A stretch of 64,000 bases of DNA from Cydia pomonella (GCF_033807575.1 NC_084725.1:11629001-11693000), one strand, 5' to 3'; shown: positions 9,745 to 23,117, counted from the stretch's first letter. Translations and numbers: made by a program. The notes: generated from the letters alone by a model not told the origin.

Positions 9745-10052
9745 ATGTCTTTTTAGGGTTCCGTAGTTAACTAGGAACCCTTATAGTTTCGCCATGTCCG
9801 TCTGTCTGTCCATCCGCGGCTTTGCTCCGTGATCATTTGCGCTAGAAAGCTCAATTTGGCATGAATACATAAATCAGGCATGGCAATGGCAACAGATCAG
9901 TAAAACAAAACTACAAAAAAATTTAGGATGCTTCCCATACTAAATACTTTTTTAGGTAATATTTTTTCGCTTTAACCCGGACAGACGGACGGACATGGCC
10001 AAACGAAACTATAAGGGTTCCTAGACTTCCTAGTTGACTACAGAGCCCTAAA
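9745..10052. mobile_element. AGGGTTCCGTAG inverted-repeat element, short form
   Basis: Left arm AGGGTTCCGTAGTTAACTAG and CTTATAGTTTCGCCATGTCC. The right arm is inverted (GGACATGGCCAAACG, CTATAAGGGTTCCTAG, GAGCCCTAAAA). Confidence 0.75.
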
Positions 10053-10336
10053 AAGATCAGACAAGGAATTGAAAGATTTAACCCAATTAGGTATTAACGT
10101 GTGATAGTTGTATTGTTTGTAACACAGCGAGGTGTTAACAAGTAAGATCATACAGTAGTTAACCTTGAAATATTGTAATTAACATGTTAATACATTATGT
10201 GCAATGTGCATGGCTTATTAATAAACATTCAAATAAAGCACATTCTGAGTAATTTTAAGAGGAAACATTAGTGGTAATTTTTTCATACAAATGTTCTCGA
10301 CATTTTCCTCTTTGGATTTTGGCCATAAATGTTTTT

Positions 10337-10975
10337 TAGGGTTCCGTAGTCAACTAGGAACCCTTATAGTTTCGCCATGTCCGTCTGTCTGTCTGTCTGT
10401 CTGTCCGAGGCTTTGCTCCGTTGTCGTTAGTGCTAGAAAGCTGAAATTTGGCATGGATATATAAATCAATAAAGCCGACAAAGTCGTACAATAAAATCTA
10501 AAAATTTAATTTTTTTAGGATACCTCCCCTACACGTAAAGTGGGGGTAAACATTTTTTTTTCTTCAACCCTACTGTGTGGGATATCGTTGGAAAGGTCTT
10601 CCAAAACTAATAGGGGTCTTCAACATACATTTCTTGATAAAGTGAATATATTCGGACATAATTGTTAATTGCACAAAATTTGTCCCCCCCCCCTCTAACT
10701 TTTGAACCCTAGGTCCAAAAAATATGAAAAAAATCTTGGAAGTAGACCTTAAGAAAGACATTAAATTAAAACTATAGCGGATATGATCAGTTTAGCTGTT
10801 TTTGAGTTATCGCAAAAAGTTTCCCCTTCATAGTAAAAAAACGTACACCCACAGTTCATCGCTTGGTTAACAATCTACCATACTTTAAGCTCCAGTTTAG
10901 CTTATTGTGACGGAAGAGTAACTACGGAACCCTACTCTGAGCATGGCCCGACATGCTCTTGGCCGGTTTTTTTAT
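10337..10975 (+). mobile_element. AGGGTTCCGTAG element, long form
   Basis: Begins AGGGTTCCGTAGTCAACTAG and ends CTACGGAACCCT with GAGCATGGCCCGACATGCTC. It carries an internal run of nine or more C at 10684. Same family as 9745 and 17948. Confidence 0.75.
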
Positions 10976-12417
10976 TTTTATATGAGTTCAATATTACCAG
11001 TACCTGTGTCTGTACGTTTTACTTTTTCTGATATTCTTGTTTTATGAACTAGGTACCTTAAAAAGCGCTAAAAACGGCCAAATAAATGCGCCGTAAACAG
11101 ACGCCTGGCATACAAAATCGGCAACAATAAACGCAAACATCAAAACAGACAGACACATTTCTTTTTCATTCATTTCCCAAAATTTCCTTGAAATTGTTTA
11201 AGTTTTTGAGGGAAATGGCAAGAACGGATCGATTTTTGAGATTATTACGCAGGATTTTTTGCCCAAGCTGCAAGTAATTTTAAGAAGCCCCCGTCAGCCT
11301 GGCGGAGATATTTATCTAAAATTCTCAAATCTAAGAAAGAGCTCAGCTAATACCAAGCATTTCCTCTGAATCACTAGTATTTACTGTGGGTAAAACTACA
11401 AACATTTAAGAAAAACAAACGTATTATCTTTCTAAATATACTCCTTTAGCTTTTGGGATGTCCATTCATTACGTGAGGGGTTTTTGAGGATTTATTAACG
11501 ACCACGCCCCGTTCCCCTCTGGTGAGATGTTGAGAAGTCGTGACATTTTGTCCCAACTCCCAAAGATACTTATTTCTATTTTCCAAAAATGTTCAATGTT
11601 TGATAATTTTGCATTTGAACTATTTTTTTACATTTCAAATATTGTTAACGATGTGCTGATATTTGGTGAAGCGGAAAACGATTCTTGCTCAGGCCCGACG
11701 TCGGGCCCAATATCGGGCCCGTTTGCATGTGGATGTAATTGGGGTTTAGGTAGGTACTTATTTCATGTAGGTGATGTAGGTACCAACACCGCAAGGAAAC
11801 GACGTAGTTAATGCACTAGCTAAATAAAGAAATATGACAAAATAATTGAGTTGAACTTTGAAAGTATACTAGCTCGCAATTCATTGAACTTGAGTCCAGA
11901 CCAAACCTTGATTGGAAATCCACAGCGAAATATTTTGTTTAACTGTACTTGAACCACTTAGCTAGTAAGATATTCTATCTATAGATGATTTTTTCCTTTT
12001 TCCTTTACTAAATGAAACTATATAAACTGGTTCTTGGGTTCCGTTGAATTCCGTGGTATATTAAACCCTTAATGGAACTTTAAAAATATTATTGGATTGG
12101 TGAATTATGGAAAAGTATTCATCACAAAGTATCTACAGGATAATTTTGGGGTAGTGATCCCGTGCAAAATGTGTCAAGATGGTCATAATAAACAAAATTC
12201 CCCATCGAACTAACCACAAAATCGCGAAAATAAATCTAATGTAGGTACACCCTTGAGGGCCCGAAGTAGACGAAGTGTATGGGCCCAAGAATATATTTTT
12301 TTCACGATTGTCATATCGGTCCCATGGGAAATCTTGTTCAAATGTTCAGTACGACCATCTCAATACATTTTTGACATTGAGGATCACGACCAATCATCCA
12401 AGCGTCTTTTGACCGTC
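10976..12417. other. Noncoding stretch, no gene seen
   Basis: AT-rich. A fragment at 11457-11530 (GTCCATTCATTACGTGAGG) resembles the GGTCATCCATTAATTAC element at 33777. A short GGGCCC-rich spot lies at 11690-11722. Nothing else recognised. Confidence 0.5.
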
Positions 12418-12517
12418 AGCGTCTAGTCAGCGCTATGGAAAATGACGTCGCTGCGCGCGCCAACGTTGCGCCAACGTTGCATCGAGCAGCGGCCGTAGAG
12501 TTGACTAGACGCCGACG
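12418..12517. mobile_element. GC-rich inverted-repeat element
   Basis: CAGCGTCTAGTCA near 12418 is inverted as TTGACTAGACGCCG near 12502. The interior holds a direct GCCAACGTTGC duplication. Confidence 0.5.
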
Positions 12518-13180
12518 CGTCGTGTCGGGTGGCACATACCTACAATCAATAAAAATTAAGTGTTTTTCCCACGTTTTATATTCTATTAGGTTAGGTTCTT
12601 AACCTTTTCAGTTCTGCCATTCCTATGACTAATTAGGGAACCCGATTTTTCCCAATAATTAACAATATTCTTTCTTACAGGTAAAATTTTTGTTATATTT
12701 AATTGTGCTTATTACCCCCGTAAAATACCAGTTTTACCCCTACGGGGTACTACTCCAGGTTTAATACATAAAGTACAGAACCCTCCATTTTGCGTCTGGA
12801 CTACTAATTGACAATATGTAAATCTTATTGCAAAGATAATATATAAAAGCTTTGTCACATTGTCTGATTCGATATCGGATGTCGGATACGACTACGATGA
12901 AGCAAAAAGTGCTTTTTTATATTTCTTATACATTTAATTATTGTGTGTTCTTCGAAATAAAGCTTTAATGCAAATATATAGGCGCCATTCATTTAATACG
13001 TAAGACGATTTAATGGGGAGGGGGGTCGGACATGTCTTATATGAAGTTATTTATTCTTACGAGGGGGTGGGAGGGGGTTTTAATAGTTTTTACGTAAGAT
13101 CACAAAGATGCCAATTTTTTTCAAATTTCTATGAAATGATGACGTTTAAAATAAGTTTTTGACAAAAATTATAGTTTGGT

Positions 13181-13490
13181 ACAAGCTTTTATCGCTGACT
13201 ACTTTTCCTTCCACTTCCATACTCGTATAATACTTACTCATCGTGACAATTCTAAAAACCCCAAACACAATTAGGTTGCGTGGTTTTATTGCAGAGTTCC
13301 TATGGCCATCTCCTGTCTCCATCATCAGATCAGCTCGATGGTACCATAATATTGCATTGTCACCCGATTTACATATGTATGCAAATTGTCAGCTTCATCG
13401 GAAACCGGGAAGTGAGACAAAAATTAACTTGCAAGATTTGACCCGTACAAACATACATACAATTGCAAGTTAAATAAAAATTTGTAATAA
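13181..13490 (-). mobile_element. ACAAGCTTTTAT element, minus-oriented copy
   Basis: About 310 bp ending in forms of GTACAAGCTTTTAT. Internal landmarks are CTCCTGTCTCCATCATCAGA and ATGGTACCATAATATTGC. Other copies: 23376, 41440, 48372 and 55691. Confidence 0.65.
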
Positions 13491-13593
13491 TACTTCCACA
13501 CTCTATGCTATCAAATACGGTACAGAGTTAAAAGGTCCAGTACCTTTGTAGAAACAAATAAACGTTCCAATACTAATGATTTTTATCTGTCCT

Positions 13594-14919
13594 ATTTAGG
13601 GTAACAGCACCAGTGGCCAGCCAGGGACCAGTAGTCAGCCTTTTAAGTCGTTTATTGGTCATAAATATCTGGTATATTCGATTAAACAAATCGCGTGTAG
13701 TCAAATAGGAGCTCTGATTCCTTATTCGTTAATACGTAACGCGGCAGGTGCGGTGAGGTATCGGGGAGAGGAAATATACTCGTTCATAAAGGTGATGTTT
13801 GTTGACGAGAGCTGGAGTGTCATGTCCGCCATATTTTTTACTGCACGTGGTGTTCTTTTAACGCGTGAGAAAAAATATGTTTTAATATAAAAAGTTACTG
13901 TTTTTTGTTAATGATGGGTTTATTGGTTAGTCTATCTAAAAATAAATTGCGTTATATTTAAATAGAAATATCAATATTTAACTTATAAATTGAGGAGGTT
14001 GACCACTGGATACCACTTTTTTACAAAAAATCCAGTGCCCAGCCTCCCGCGGCTGACTTTCGGGTTATTAGTTATTTTTTTTATTTTCGATCCAATGCGA
14101 CCGTTAGGACCGTTATATTTACATTTTCAAATTTAGTTAGGCATGTCTCAGTCAATTTAAAGTAAAACCCAGTAGTCAGCCGCATTTGAAATAACGTTTT
14201 AATGCGGCTGACCACTGGGTTTCACGGATCCAGTACTCAGCCATTATCTTCCTTGGTACGTCGCTGCCAAATATTATGAACTATAACTCATTTAAATAAG
14301 GTTCAAAAGTGTATACATACTTTTGTTGAGAAAAATTCCAATATCTAACGGACCCCTGCACGGGTCTTCACCAGCATTTAAACCGATTTTAAAAATAATG
14401 AATTATATTCAATAAACAGATTCATTAATAAAAAATAAGAAGATAAATACAGTGTTTATTAGTTTGCAAGAAGAATTTTAAGTACCTATGGCCTACAAAT
14501 TTCGTGGCATGAGAATTGTACTTATAAGAGTATAGGTACCTAGACCTACATATACTCTAGCTTCCTACCTAGGAATGATAAATATTATAATATCGTTAAC
14601 TTTAATACAAATAATAGTGTTTTTTATTTCATTGTTATTAATAGTTTATAAAGGCTGAGTACTGGGTACACAAAGGCTGCTTACTGGATTTTAGAGGCTG
14701 ACTACTGGAGAAAAGTGCCATTTTTTGTTTAATCTTAATTATAGATATTATAAAGAGGATTGTTATTTTTTGACATACCTACTTTATTTCAAAACTATAA
14801 TAAACACTTGATCTAACCATGTCATGCGTTTATTTATCCGACTAATCCCGTAGAAACGTCGAGAGTACAAACTTTAAAAATGCGTTATAAGGCTGACTAC
14901 TGTTGCCTTTACCCTAAAT
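13594..14919. mobile_element. 1.3-kb inverted-repeat element with 12 copies of a 13-bp motif
   Basis: Ends ATTTAGGGTAA at 13594 and its inverse TTACCCTAAAT at 14919. CCAGTAGTCAGCC or its complement occurs, with variation, at 13610, 13628, 13997, 14032, 14051, 14169, 14207, 14230, 14653, 14675, 14696 and 14891. Left copies are mostly forward and right copies mostly reverse. No ORF. Confidence 0.75.
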
Positions 14920-15447
14920 CTGTTTTTAAATTTGTTTCCTTTGTGGTTCAATAATAGTAGGTTATAGGGTAATAATAATAATAATAAAATGCTTTATTGC
15001 ACACTACAAAAAAAAAAAAAATCATGAACCAGAGGGTAGTCATTTTTACCTTATAAAGTTTGCCCGTTAAAGGGTTAGTCACAGCAAAACTAAACCACAA
15101 AATGAATTGGGTTATGATAATTGATAAGTGATAACCTAACTGTACGTGGGCCGCAAAGCGCCATATACTTCTTTTGAAACAGCGGCTACTATATTTTGGC
15201 ACTACTTTACGCGTATTAGTGTTTCTTTGTTTATGCCCCACTACTAAAGATGTGTTCATCTGTCTACCTTGTTACATAACACAGTAGACAAAGAAACACT
15301 TTAATTAACATCACAGACATTCTAGTGGTAGGAGTCTAAGTTATAACAATGAGGGGTAATTGCGTAATTGTTAAGATTACCTATATCTTCAGTGTGTTCA
15401 AGTTGTAGGTAAAGATTTTTTTTAAATGTGACATTCCATGGGTAAGA

Positions 15448-15513
15448 GACCTTATGGTGGTGGGCGCTTAATCTAGTATGTATGTGACGTAAGCGCCAAC
15501 CACCATAAGGTAC
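15448..15513. repeat. Hairpin, 22-bp arms
   Basis: ACCTTATGGTGGTGGGCGC is inverted as GCGCCAACCACCATAAGGT with a short loop. Confidence 0.7.
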
Positions 15514-15650
15514 CTTCAAAACAACAGGGCAGCTGGTGGTGAGCTGTTGGGGAGTAGCGACCCCACGTTCCCGAGTGCTCCTGTGAGAGCTCTGTCACCC
15601 AAAAGGTGGGTGGATGATATAGGTTCCTCTTCCTCTGCCTCTGGCTTGCC

Positions 15651-15740
15651 TTAGGGCCAACACACATACCCACGATACGACGTCGTATCCACGATACCTA
15701 ATTCGTATTGTCATATCATGGGTATGTGTGTTGGCCCTTA
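15651..15740. mobile_element. Hairpin element 1 (TTAGGGCCAACACACATACC)
   Basis: The 22-bp arms are inverted around a CGATACGACGTCGTAT centre. It ends exactly where the next hairpin begins. Confidence 0.75.
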
Positions 15741-15873
15741 GGGCCGGTACAGACGGACTGCAACTCGACTGCAATTTGTATGGGAACTGCACGTCGACGT
15801 TGCAGTTGGAGTGCAGTCGGCATGCAGTTCCCATACAAGTTGCAGTCGAGTTGCAGTCTGTCTGTACCGGCCC
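15741..15873. mobile_element. Hairpin element 2 (GGGCCGGTACAGACGGACTG)
   Basis: A near-complete palindrome with arms of about 50 bp (GCAACTCGACTGCAA, TATGGGAACTGCA) around GTCGACGTTGCAG. Confidence 0.8.
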
Positions 15874-17140
15874 TTAGTCGGCCATCCAATGTGGAGTCAC
15901 GAGAGTTGTGTTCTCGAGCGTAGATATAGATATAGAAACATTGGAAACGTAAGTGGCGAGTTGGCTATATTTTTAAAGTCCAGTGACACCTCCCTACCCA
16001 AGGGCAAAACCTGGCATCGGTGTTGCCCTTGACCATTCCTAGATGTCGCTTTTTGTGGAGGCGAATCACCGTATGCCGGAAAAAAAATTGCATACGGATG
16101 CTGCCTAAAATGTGTTTGACCAGTTCCTATCATGAAATATAATATTAAAAAGCTCAACTCTACGTAAAGTTTCTGTAAATTTACTGATACGATGGTTTTC
16201 AGTATCGGAACCCTGTTATAAATAAAGTTCTACACTTTTTTAGGCTTATCGAAGTCTATTTTAAGTCTTATTTTGGTTCATACCTGTTCATTAGCAGCGA
16301 AGTTGGCTTATACGCGTAAGCCAAATAAAATAATAAGAAAATGACAGCAAAATGAATGCCGAGTGGCAGGCGCGATATATTATCTTAAGCATGCTTATGT
16401 GTCGAATAGGAAAATGGTTCAATATAATTATATGGCCTTGGCTGAATTCTTGAAGATCATTAGTCTTCAAGAGATGTGGAAAATAATCTGTAAAAAAAGT
16501 CTAATAAAACTAGATTATTATTATAAGTGATCGATAACAAAACGCTTAAAAAGAGGCTGTTAAAACTTCATTATTTGTGACCTATCGCGATATCGGGCGT
16601 GGCATGGCATGGCATAAATATTTATTATTTAGGAAAACAGGCTAAGTGATATTTAACGCCATTAGACGTAACAGCATTACACTTAATTTTTCGCAGCCGC
16701 GAGACGCATTACTGTTTCATTCTAACATTCGGTATCTCTCTCACTCACTGGAACCCTTCCTTGGTTATTATGATGATAAATATGAATAAAAGAACTAACC
16801 GTCAATTACGCTTATTTGGGTAGGTAATTTTTTTTTAATACGAGTACCACGACGGTGGCAAAAAAGCGTGCGGGTTACACGCGCGTTGCCAACCCTACAA
16901 GTTTGTAAGTATTCATCTTTGGCATTGGAAACCTGACCATCAAGAACCACCACCAACCAAGTATATGTAAGGTAACATACGCCAAAGAACGCCCGGTTCT
17001 TAAGCTTGACTACTTTCAAAATTTCATACATTTGTAAGTGTGAATGGGCGCAACCGGCAGTTCATTCCTTAGACTTAGAATTCATTCTAATTCCTTCGTT
17101 TGAGATAACTCTAAAACCGTAAAATACGACAGATAGACGT

Positions 17141-17286
17141 TAGGCCTAAGATACATTTGTAAGTTTTACTTACGTAAGGGACAAAGATATTTGTTAGAAT
17201 GAGATAATTATATTCCTTTCTCATTCTTTAGTATAGCTGTGTCCCTACGTACGTAAGTAAAACTTACAAGTGTATCTTAGGTCTTA
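17141..17286. mobile_element. Hairpin element (TAGGCCTAAGATACA)
   Basis: Left TAAGATACATTTGTAAGTTT and ACTTACGTAAGGGACA; the right arm is inverted TGTCCCTACGTACGTAAGT and ACTTACAAGTGTATCTTA. Confidence 0.75.
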
Positions 17287-17947
17287 TACAAGTGACAAAA
17301 TGGTGACAAAGCAAATGTTACTGTTTAACAACACGCGATTGAACACGACGATAATAATCATATCCTTATAGGTAAGTAGAGCTTGACTGGTGTTAAGTGA
17401 TGACAAATAATGGTGCGTCAATACCAACAATATTCCCGGGTTGAATGGGAAATATTGCCATGACAGGAATGATACTCAAAAGGATGGGATATTGCCGTGA
17501 ACGCATCACTGACAAAAAATTGAGAGAAAAATATGACTTTATTTTAATTTTAATTGCGTTAATATTAAATGCAAGTTTTTATAGTGTGGTTATTATTTTG
17601 TAAATAGCTTATTACTGATGGTGATAGGAGATTTTTTTTTCTATAACTACGTGGATTATTACTAACTTATTCATGGATAGCCAAAATTATATTTTTATTC
17701 ATTAAGAAAATGGTACCATTAGATTTCTTATATTACTTTATTAAAAATTAAACTGTATAGCAACTATTTTTACCTATACACAAATACAAACGCGACTACA
17801 TATCTATTGTCTATGCGCGAAATGCGTGATAGAAAAAACGAAAATACAATCGACAAGAACACAAAAACTGACAGGCTTCAATAGGCACATATGTAATGGT
17901 TTTTGTAGCAGTCTCGATAAAAAAAAGCACAATTTTGCTTAATTATA

Positions 17948-18446
17948 AAAAATCGGCCAAGAGCATGACGGGCCATGCTCAGTGTAGGGTTCCGTAGTTT
18001 CCATTCTATCAGAATAGGCTAAACGGAGGCTATTAGTAAATATCATGTATTTTGTTTCAAGATTTTTTATATTTTTTTAGAGCCCCTCTAACTTTTGAAC
18101 CATGATTAGTTAGAGGGGGGGGGGGGGGGTGCACTTTTTTCTTTCGGAGTGTTTATTTCCAAAAATATTCACTTTATCAATAACTGGTTATCGGAGACCC
18201 TTATTCGTTTTAAAAGACCTATCTAATGATAGCCCTCATCGACACCATTGGGTTTAAGCGAAAAAAAAAAAAATCATTTTGTATGGTAGATACCCTATAA
18301 AAAAAATCTAGTCATTATTTTGCCGTTCTGTTGCCATGATTAATTTATTTATGTCAAATTGCAGCGTTGTAGCACTAACGATCACGGAGCAAAGCCGCGG
18401 ACATGGCGAAACTATAAGAGTTCCTATTTGACTACGGAACCCTAAA
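17948..18446 (-). mobile_element. AGGGTTCCGTAG element, minus-oriented
   Basis: Begins AATCGGCCAAGAGCATGACG and ends CTACGGAACCCTAAAA. It contains a run of about 14 G at 18116. Confidence 0.75.
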
Positions 18447-18849
18447 AATTATACAGCAATGGCATGAGATTTAACTTTTATTTAAATATATAATGGTTTT
18501 TGTAACAGTCTCGGTCAAGGGAGTACAATTTTGCTTAATTATTAAAAAAAAAGATACGGCATCGGCATGAGATTTCACTTGTCAAATATTTTTTCTTTCA
18601 GTCAGTTTGGTAAACAATCAGCTACTTTTGTTAACTCCGTTTCCTGACATAATGTTTTGAGAATTCAATACCAGTTCCGTATTTCAGTTAAAGTTATTTT
18701 CAATAGATACGCTACTTATTTTAACAGTCTCTGTGGTCTAGTCCGCAGTCCATTGTCGGACTTATTCGTAATGTATCAACTAAGGGATTTTTGATAATTC
18801 AACGCCTGAAATTCAAATCGATTTGCGTAAGAATGAAAATGTTGTCGCC

Positions 18850-19139
18850 CTACGCGACAACATTTCTATCCTCACCACTTAGATGGTTGGCAGTCCTCAA
18901 CTGTGCGTTTTTCCAGGAACTTTCCGCCTCGCACAGCTAAACTGTGGAATGAACTGTCGCCTGCGGTATTTCCGGACCGATACGACCTTCAAACCTTCAA
19001 GAAAAAAGCGTACTCCCATCTTAAAGGCCGGCAATGCACTTACAACCCCTCTGGTGTTGCAGGTATCCATGGGCGGCGGTAATCGCTTACCATCAGGTGA
19101 TCCGTCTGCTCGTTTGCCTCCTCTACCATAAAAAAAAAA
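18850..19139 (+). mobile_element. LINE 3' end (CR1/Jockey-like ORF2 C-terminus)
   Basis: The frame reads LDGWQSSTVRFSRNFPPRTA, then KLWNELSPAVFPDRYDLQTF and ends IHGRR* at 19082. The 3' tail has CTTACCATCAGGTGATCCG and an A run. It is a dead-on-arrival truncated copy. Confidence 0.75.
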
Positions 19140-19464
19140 GAATGACCTATATCTTTATTTATGAGATTGAAATTGTTTACAGCTCTTAAGATAATGAATT
19201 TGTGGGCTATGACGGTGGCAACCAAGCGTGCGGCGCGCCTGAAGCAAAGCCACGGCAGCCTATGCGTATGCGTATGCTTGCAACTCTAATGGAGTTGTTG
19301 CCGACCCTACAAGCTTGGGCTGCTCCAGATTCCATTTCATCATCATTTTGCGGTATGACATTTCGCCGTGCCCTTCCTCTCTTTTGGCTGGTCATTAGTG
19401 TAACCCTTTGACCACCACATGCACCTCCGTACATTCCGACAAGGTGCACGATGACGCCACGCAT

Positions 19465-19870
19465 GATAGGGAGCGTGCATAAACTGTAGGGGGCAGCACA
19501 GAAGACGTCCGATTTTTGGCGCGAGGTGTAAATGTGAAGTTTATGTTCCAAGATGGCAGAACCTACTATGCACAAGAAAACGTACGATAATGGTAGATGG
19601 CAGCTTTTGCTTTGGCATGAAGTGTCAATGAACATGTTTATGTTTTCGATTCAGGCTATAGGGACCGTGCGCGTTGGACGTTCTGCCATCTTTTGGCCTG
19701 AATCGGAACAATAAACATGTAAATTTACACGTCATGTGTTTTCTTGTGCATAGTAGGTTCTGCCATCTTGTGGGCTACATTGGAACAATAAACATCACAT
19801 TTACGCCTCGCGCCAAAAATCTGACGGCTCCTGTGCTGCCTCCTATAGTTCATGCACGCTTCCTATAAGA
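19465..19870. mobile_element. Fold-back element, about 400 bp
   Basis: Left arm GGGAGCGTGCATAAACTGTA, GGCGCGAGGTGTAAATGTGA and CAAGATGGCAGAACCTACTA are repeated inverted at 19740-19868. A single-arm copy is at 37030-37232. Confidence 0.75.
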
Positions 19871-20608
19871 TAGCAGACCCTTCAACGCGCAGGCGTGGCG
19901 TTGAAAGGATATACTCTGGTCGGGGTGGTGGGCCACTTTTCTCAACAGCTGTCTGTGCTGTTAACCTAGATCTTGGTTCTAGAAGTATTTGCATAGCGGA
20001 TTAACTGCTGCTGCAATAATATGATCGTCATATTATAATGACTCTTAAATCACTACTAATTGCTGTGATTAAATAACAATAGAATGATGCTGCGCGGCTG
20101 CCGATGAGCAAGATAGTGAAAAATTAATTAAACAATAATAGCATTGTCTACAAGCTGTTCATGTTTCCTATAGACGTATAATGGACGAAGTTATCCAAGC
20201 GACAAACCGAACATCTCTTTTCAACACAGTGCAATTATAAGAGACGGGCCCTGTTATTATCTCGCTGTCACATCGATAAGCCAAACCATCCTATACTGGT
20301 TGTTTTTTTCTATAGATAGGAAATTAAAAGGGATTTGACCTGCTCTTGACCAGTTTATGTCATCTGATAGTGCGACCAGCTGTACATTTAAGTTAGTAAG
20401 TAGGTGAAATCAAAAGGGAGACTAAGATAATAACGAACGATGATCTCCAAGCAAGATAACTTTCAAACGCTTACTTCATAAGCACCTGCTAGAACAGGCC
20501 TATTATATTAGTAACCCTTAAGCACGTCTATCTGTATATATATATTTAAATATCTGTATACTTATATATTTATAGGTGTACCTATCTATTCTCTACATTT
20601 ACCACAGG

Positions 20609-20800
20609 GCGGGCTCTTTCTTTGCCCAGGGTTTAAGTCTGGCGGTGCAAAAAGGCAACGCCGCCAGCATCCTTGGCTCCATTCTAGAGGCAGGAGACTT
20701 TGGTGAGGTTTTTTATATTTAGTTTAGTTGTAAATAATTTACTCGTGTGTATAAAAATAAATGTGTAGGTCATATGTTTTTAAGTGTGTAATAAATAATT
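20609..20800 (+). mobile_element. LINE C-terminal fragment
   Basis: The frame AGSFFAQGLSLAVQKGNAAS, ILGSILEAG ends at TAG 20722, followed by an AT-rich 3' UTR. Related to 9416. Confidence 0.6.
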
Positions 20801-21485
20801 TTAGTTTTTTTTCTTTCATTTATATATTATGATATGTCTCGATAAGGTATATCCATGATGACGCGCAGATTTGTCAAATCTAACCTTTAATAACATGACA
20901 ATAAGAGTCATGACACGCGTCTTCGTGAATGACACGATCTATATTCTGTATTACTTGATTGCTTCGAAACGCTTCTCACTGCACCCACCGTGACATTTTC
21001 TTTGTGGCTCTCTGGTTGGCTGGTAAAGAATGCCATCAGGCGTTAAGTCCGCCGTTGGCATCTTTTTTGATGATGCAATAAATAATAACAATAATAAGGA
21101 TAGCATCCGCTCGGTATATTCCTTACATTACATTAAAGTGTCAAAAAGGCCTCTCCGTGTTTGTTCCGTGAAGGAAGGTAAGTGGAAACTCCAATAAAAG
21201 AGGCCAAAAGGCAAGCCAAGAAAACGAATATAGGCGTGTGGACGAGCTGCAGAAAATTAGAGAGTAGAGTCCGTCTACGCTAAAGCCTAAATTTGCACTA
21301 AGTGAGGTAGTGTCATTATAAACGACATATTTTGACAGAAATTTGACAATGACATTATCATACTTTGCCAAATGTTATGCAGTATTAGTTTGACTCAACA
21401 ATTAAAGTCCATGACTGTACACGCAGAATTGGCAGCACGTTGGACCGGCAATCTAAAGATGTGGTGTGGGTTCGAATCCCCCTAT

Positions 21486-21540
21486 AACGAGTGATAAATA
21501 TTATATATATATAATCTGTATATATATTATATATATAATC
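21486..21540. repeat. AT-rich palindromic repeat
   Basis: TATTATATATATATAATC appears twice around CTGTATATA and can extrude as a cruciform. Confidence 0.7.
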
Positions 21541-21916
21541 ATTCAAAGATTATTAGTGTTGCTAATAAAAAATACGGTAAAAATCTTTTTTTACAATGTC
21601 AATCTGATTGAAACATTAATTGGAGTTACATGAATGCGCGTTCCTTACATTTCGAAAGCCTCCCTAATAATATCTATTCCACGTTTTAAAAAAAACGTTT
21701 GCAATTTGCTATCCCAACTAATATGTGATTTATTTATTATATAAATACTTACTGAAAAGATTTTTTTGCTATTCAGTAATCAATAAAAGAAAACAGAAAT
21801 ATTGCCCATGATCATTTCCCAAAAACTGGAAATATTGCCAAATCTTAGAATAAATAACTCAATCACTCACAAATTATCTCATCTGATCCACTTCACTCAC
21901 TAAACACCACTGCACT

Positions 21917-21955
21917 ACTAAACTCGAACAAACACCTCGTTTCTGTTATAAACTT
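21917..21955 (-). promoter_or_regulatory. Candidate TATA plus initiator core promoter, minus strand
   Basis: TATAAC begins at 21950 and an arthropod-type initiator TTTAGT has its A at 21919, 31 nt downstream, which is canonical spacing. The transcribed side continues into GTG-rich leader-like sequence with possible donors (GTGAGT). It could drive the transporter through a noncoding exon about 13 kb upstream. No transcript evidence is available. Confidence 0.3.
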
Positions 21956-22494
21956 CTTCAGCCGAACTTGACCTTGGATGCTAGTCAATACCACCTTATC
22001 GTGACCTTTGTCTACCAATTATTTGCACGCAAATATAGCTCTAAATAACCTGGTGGTAGACTGTTGAGTTCAACAGCCGTGACTAGGACAACTTAACCTT
22101 TTTTCACCAATAGATATAACTCGGGGAAGGATCTAAATTTCCTGGTTGTTGCCTGTAAATAACATCACGTCGTGTTTATGAGAGATCGACAAAAGCTTTT
22201 ATGTTTTTAAGGAAATAATTATTATTAGAGCAGGAAAGGTTTTGTTATAAAAAAGGTGGCAATTAATTGGATTCGGTTGCACTATTTTTTTTTGTAACGT
22301 TGGGCTTATGTATTATTTCCAATTTAAAAAGAGTTAACGAAATAAGGTATAAAAAAACATATATATATAGTAACACTAAGCAATTTATTAAATAGCATTT
22401 GAGTAAACAATTGCGAAATGAGTCACAGTGACATTACATGTAAATGGCGTTAGGGTATTTACGATATAAAATGCATTTTGTTATTGATAAAATA

Positions 22495-22790
22495 ATACTT
22501 TTAATTCTCACACGGTAGAAGTGAATATGATGATAAAATTCTTGGGAAGTGATATATTATAGTACAAAGCCCCCTCCTTTTTTTTTTGTTCACGGAATGG
22601 GCGAATGCGTTTACGCACCGTCCCCAAGGCTCGGGAAGGCCATAATGGGGGGTGTGTGGGACTCCCGCTCCTGTCCCCTCTCTCCTAGTGAGAGGGGGGA
22701 AGAACTTGGCCCCACCCACTAAACCCACTCCGGCGTTTCGCCCTCTTTGCCGTTTGCGAGGGCGCCATGGGATCAACCCCGTCCTTGGTA
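22495..22790 (-). repeat. GC-rich island, possible LINE remnant
   Basis: A GC-rich block in AT-rich surroundings with a 91-codon minus frame rich in Arg, Gly and Pro. It resembles LINE C-terminal tails by composition only; no motif confirms it. Confidence 0.3.
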
Positions 22791-23117
22791 ATTTCTTTAT
22801 TTTGGTGGAATAATTTCTTAGTTCTTAGTATTATAATGCCTATCACAAGCCCCATTTTGCAGCCGAGCGAAAATGATTATTTGATTTTTTTAATCCTTTT
22901 TCATGAACTTCTTATAAATTTAAAGTAAACGATGATGACAAGAGCCACAATTCAATAGTTGTCAATATATTTCAACATAAACACTTAAAATATCTCATGT
23001 TGTTTAGAATTAAACCAATTTATATCATTTAATAGTATTATAGGCAGACGCAGTCCATATCATAGTGTGACTCATTTTATAGTACAAAAGAACATTTTAT
23101 CTTGAACCAATGTATTA

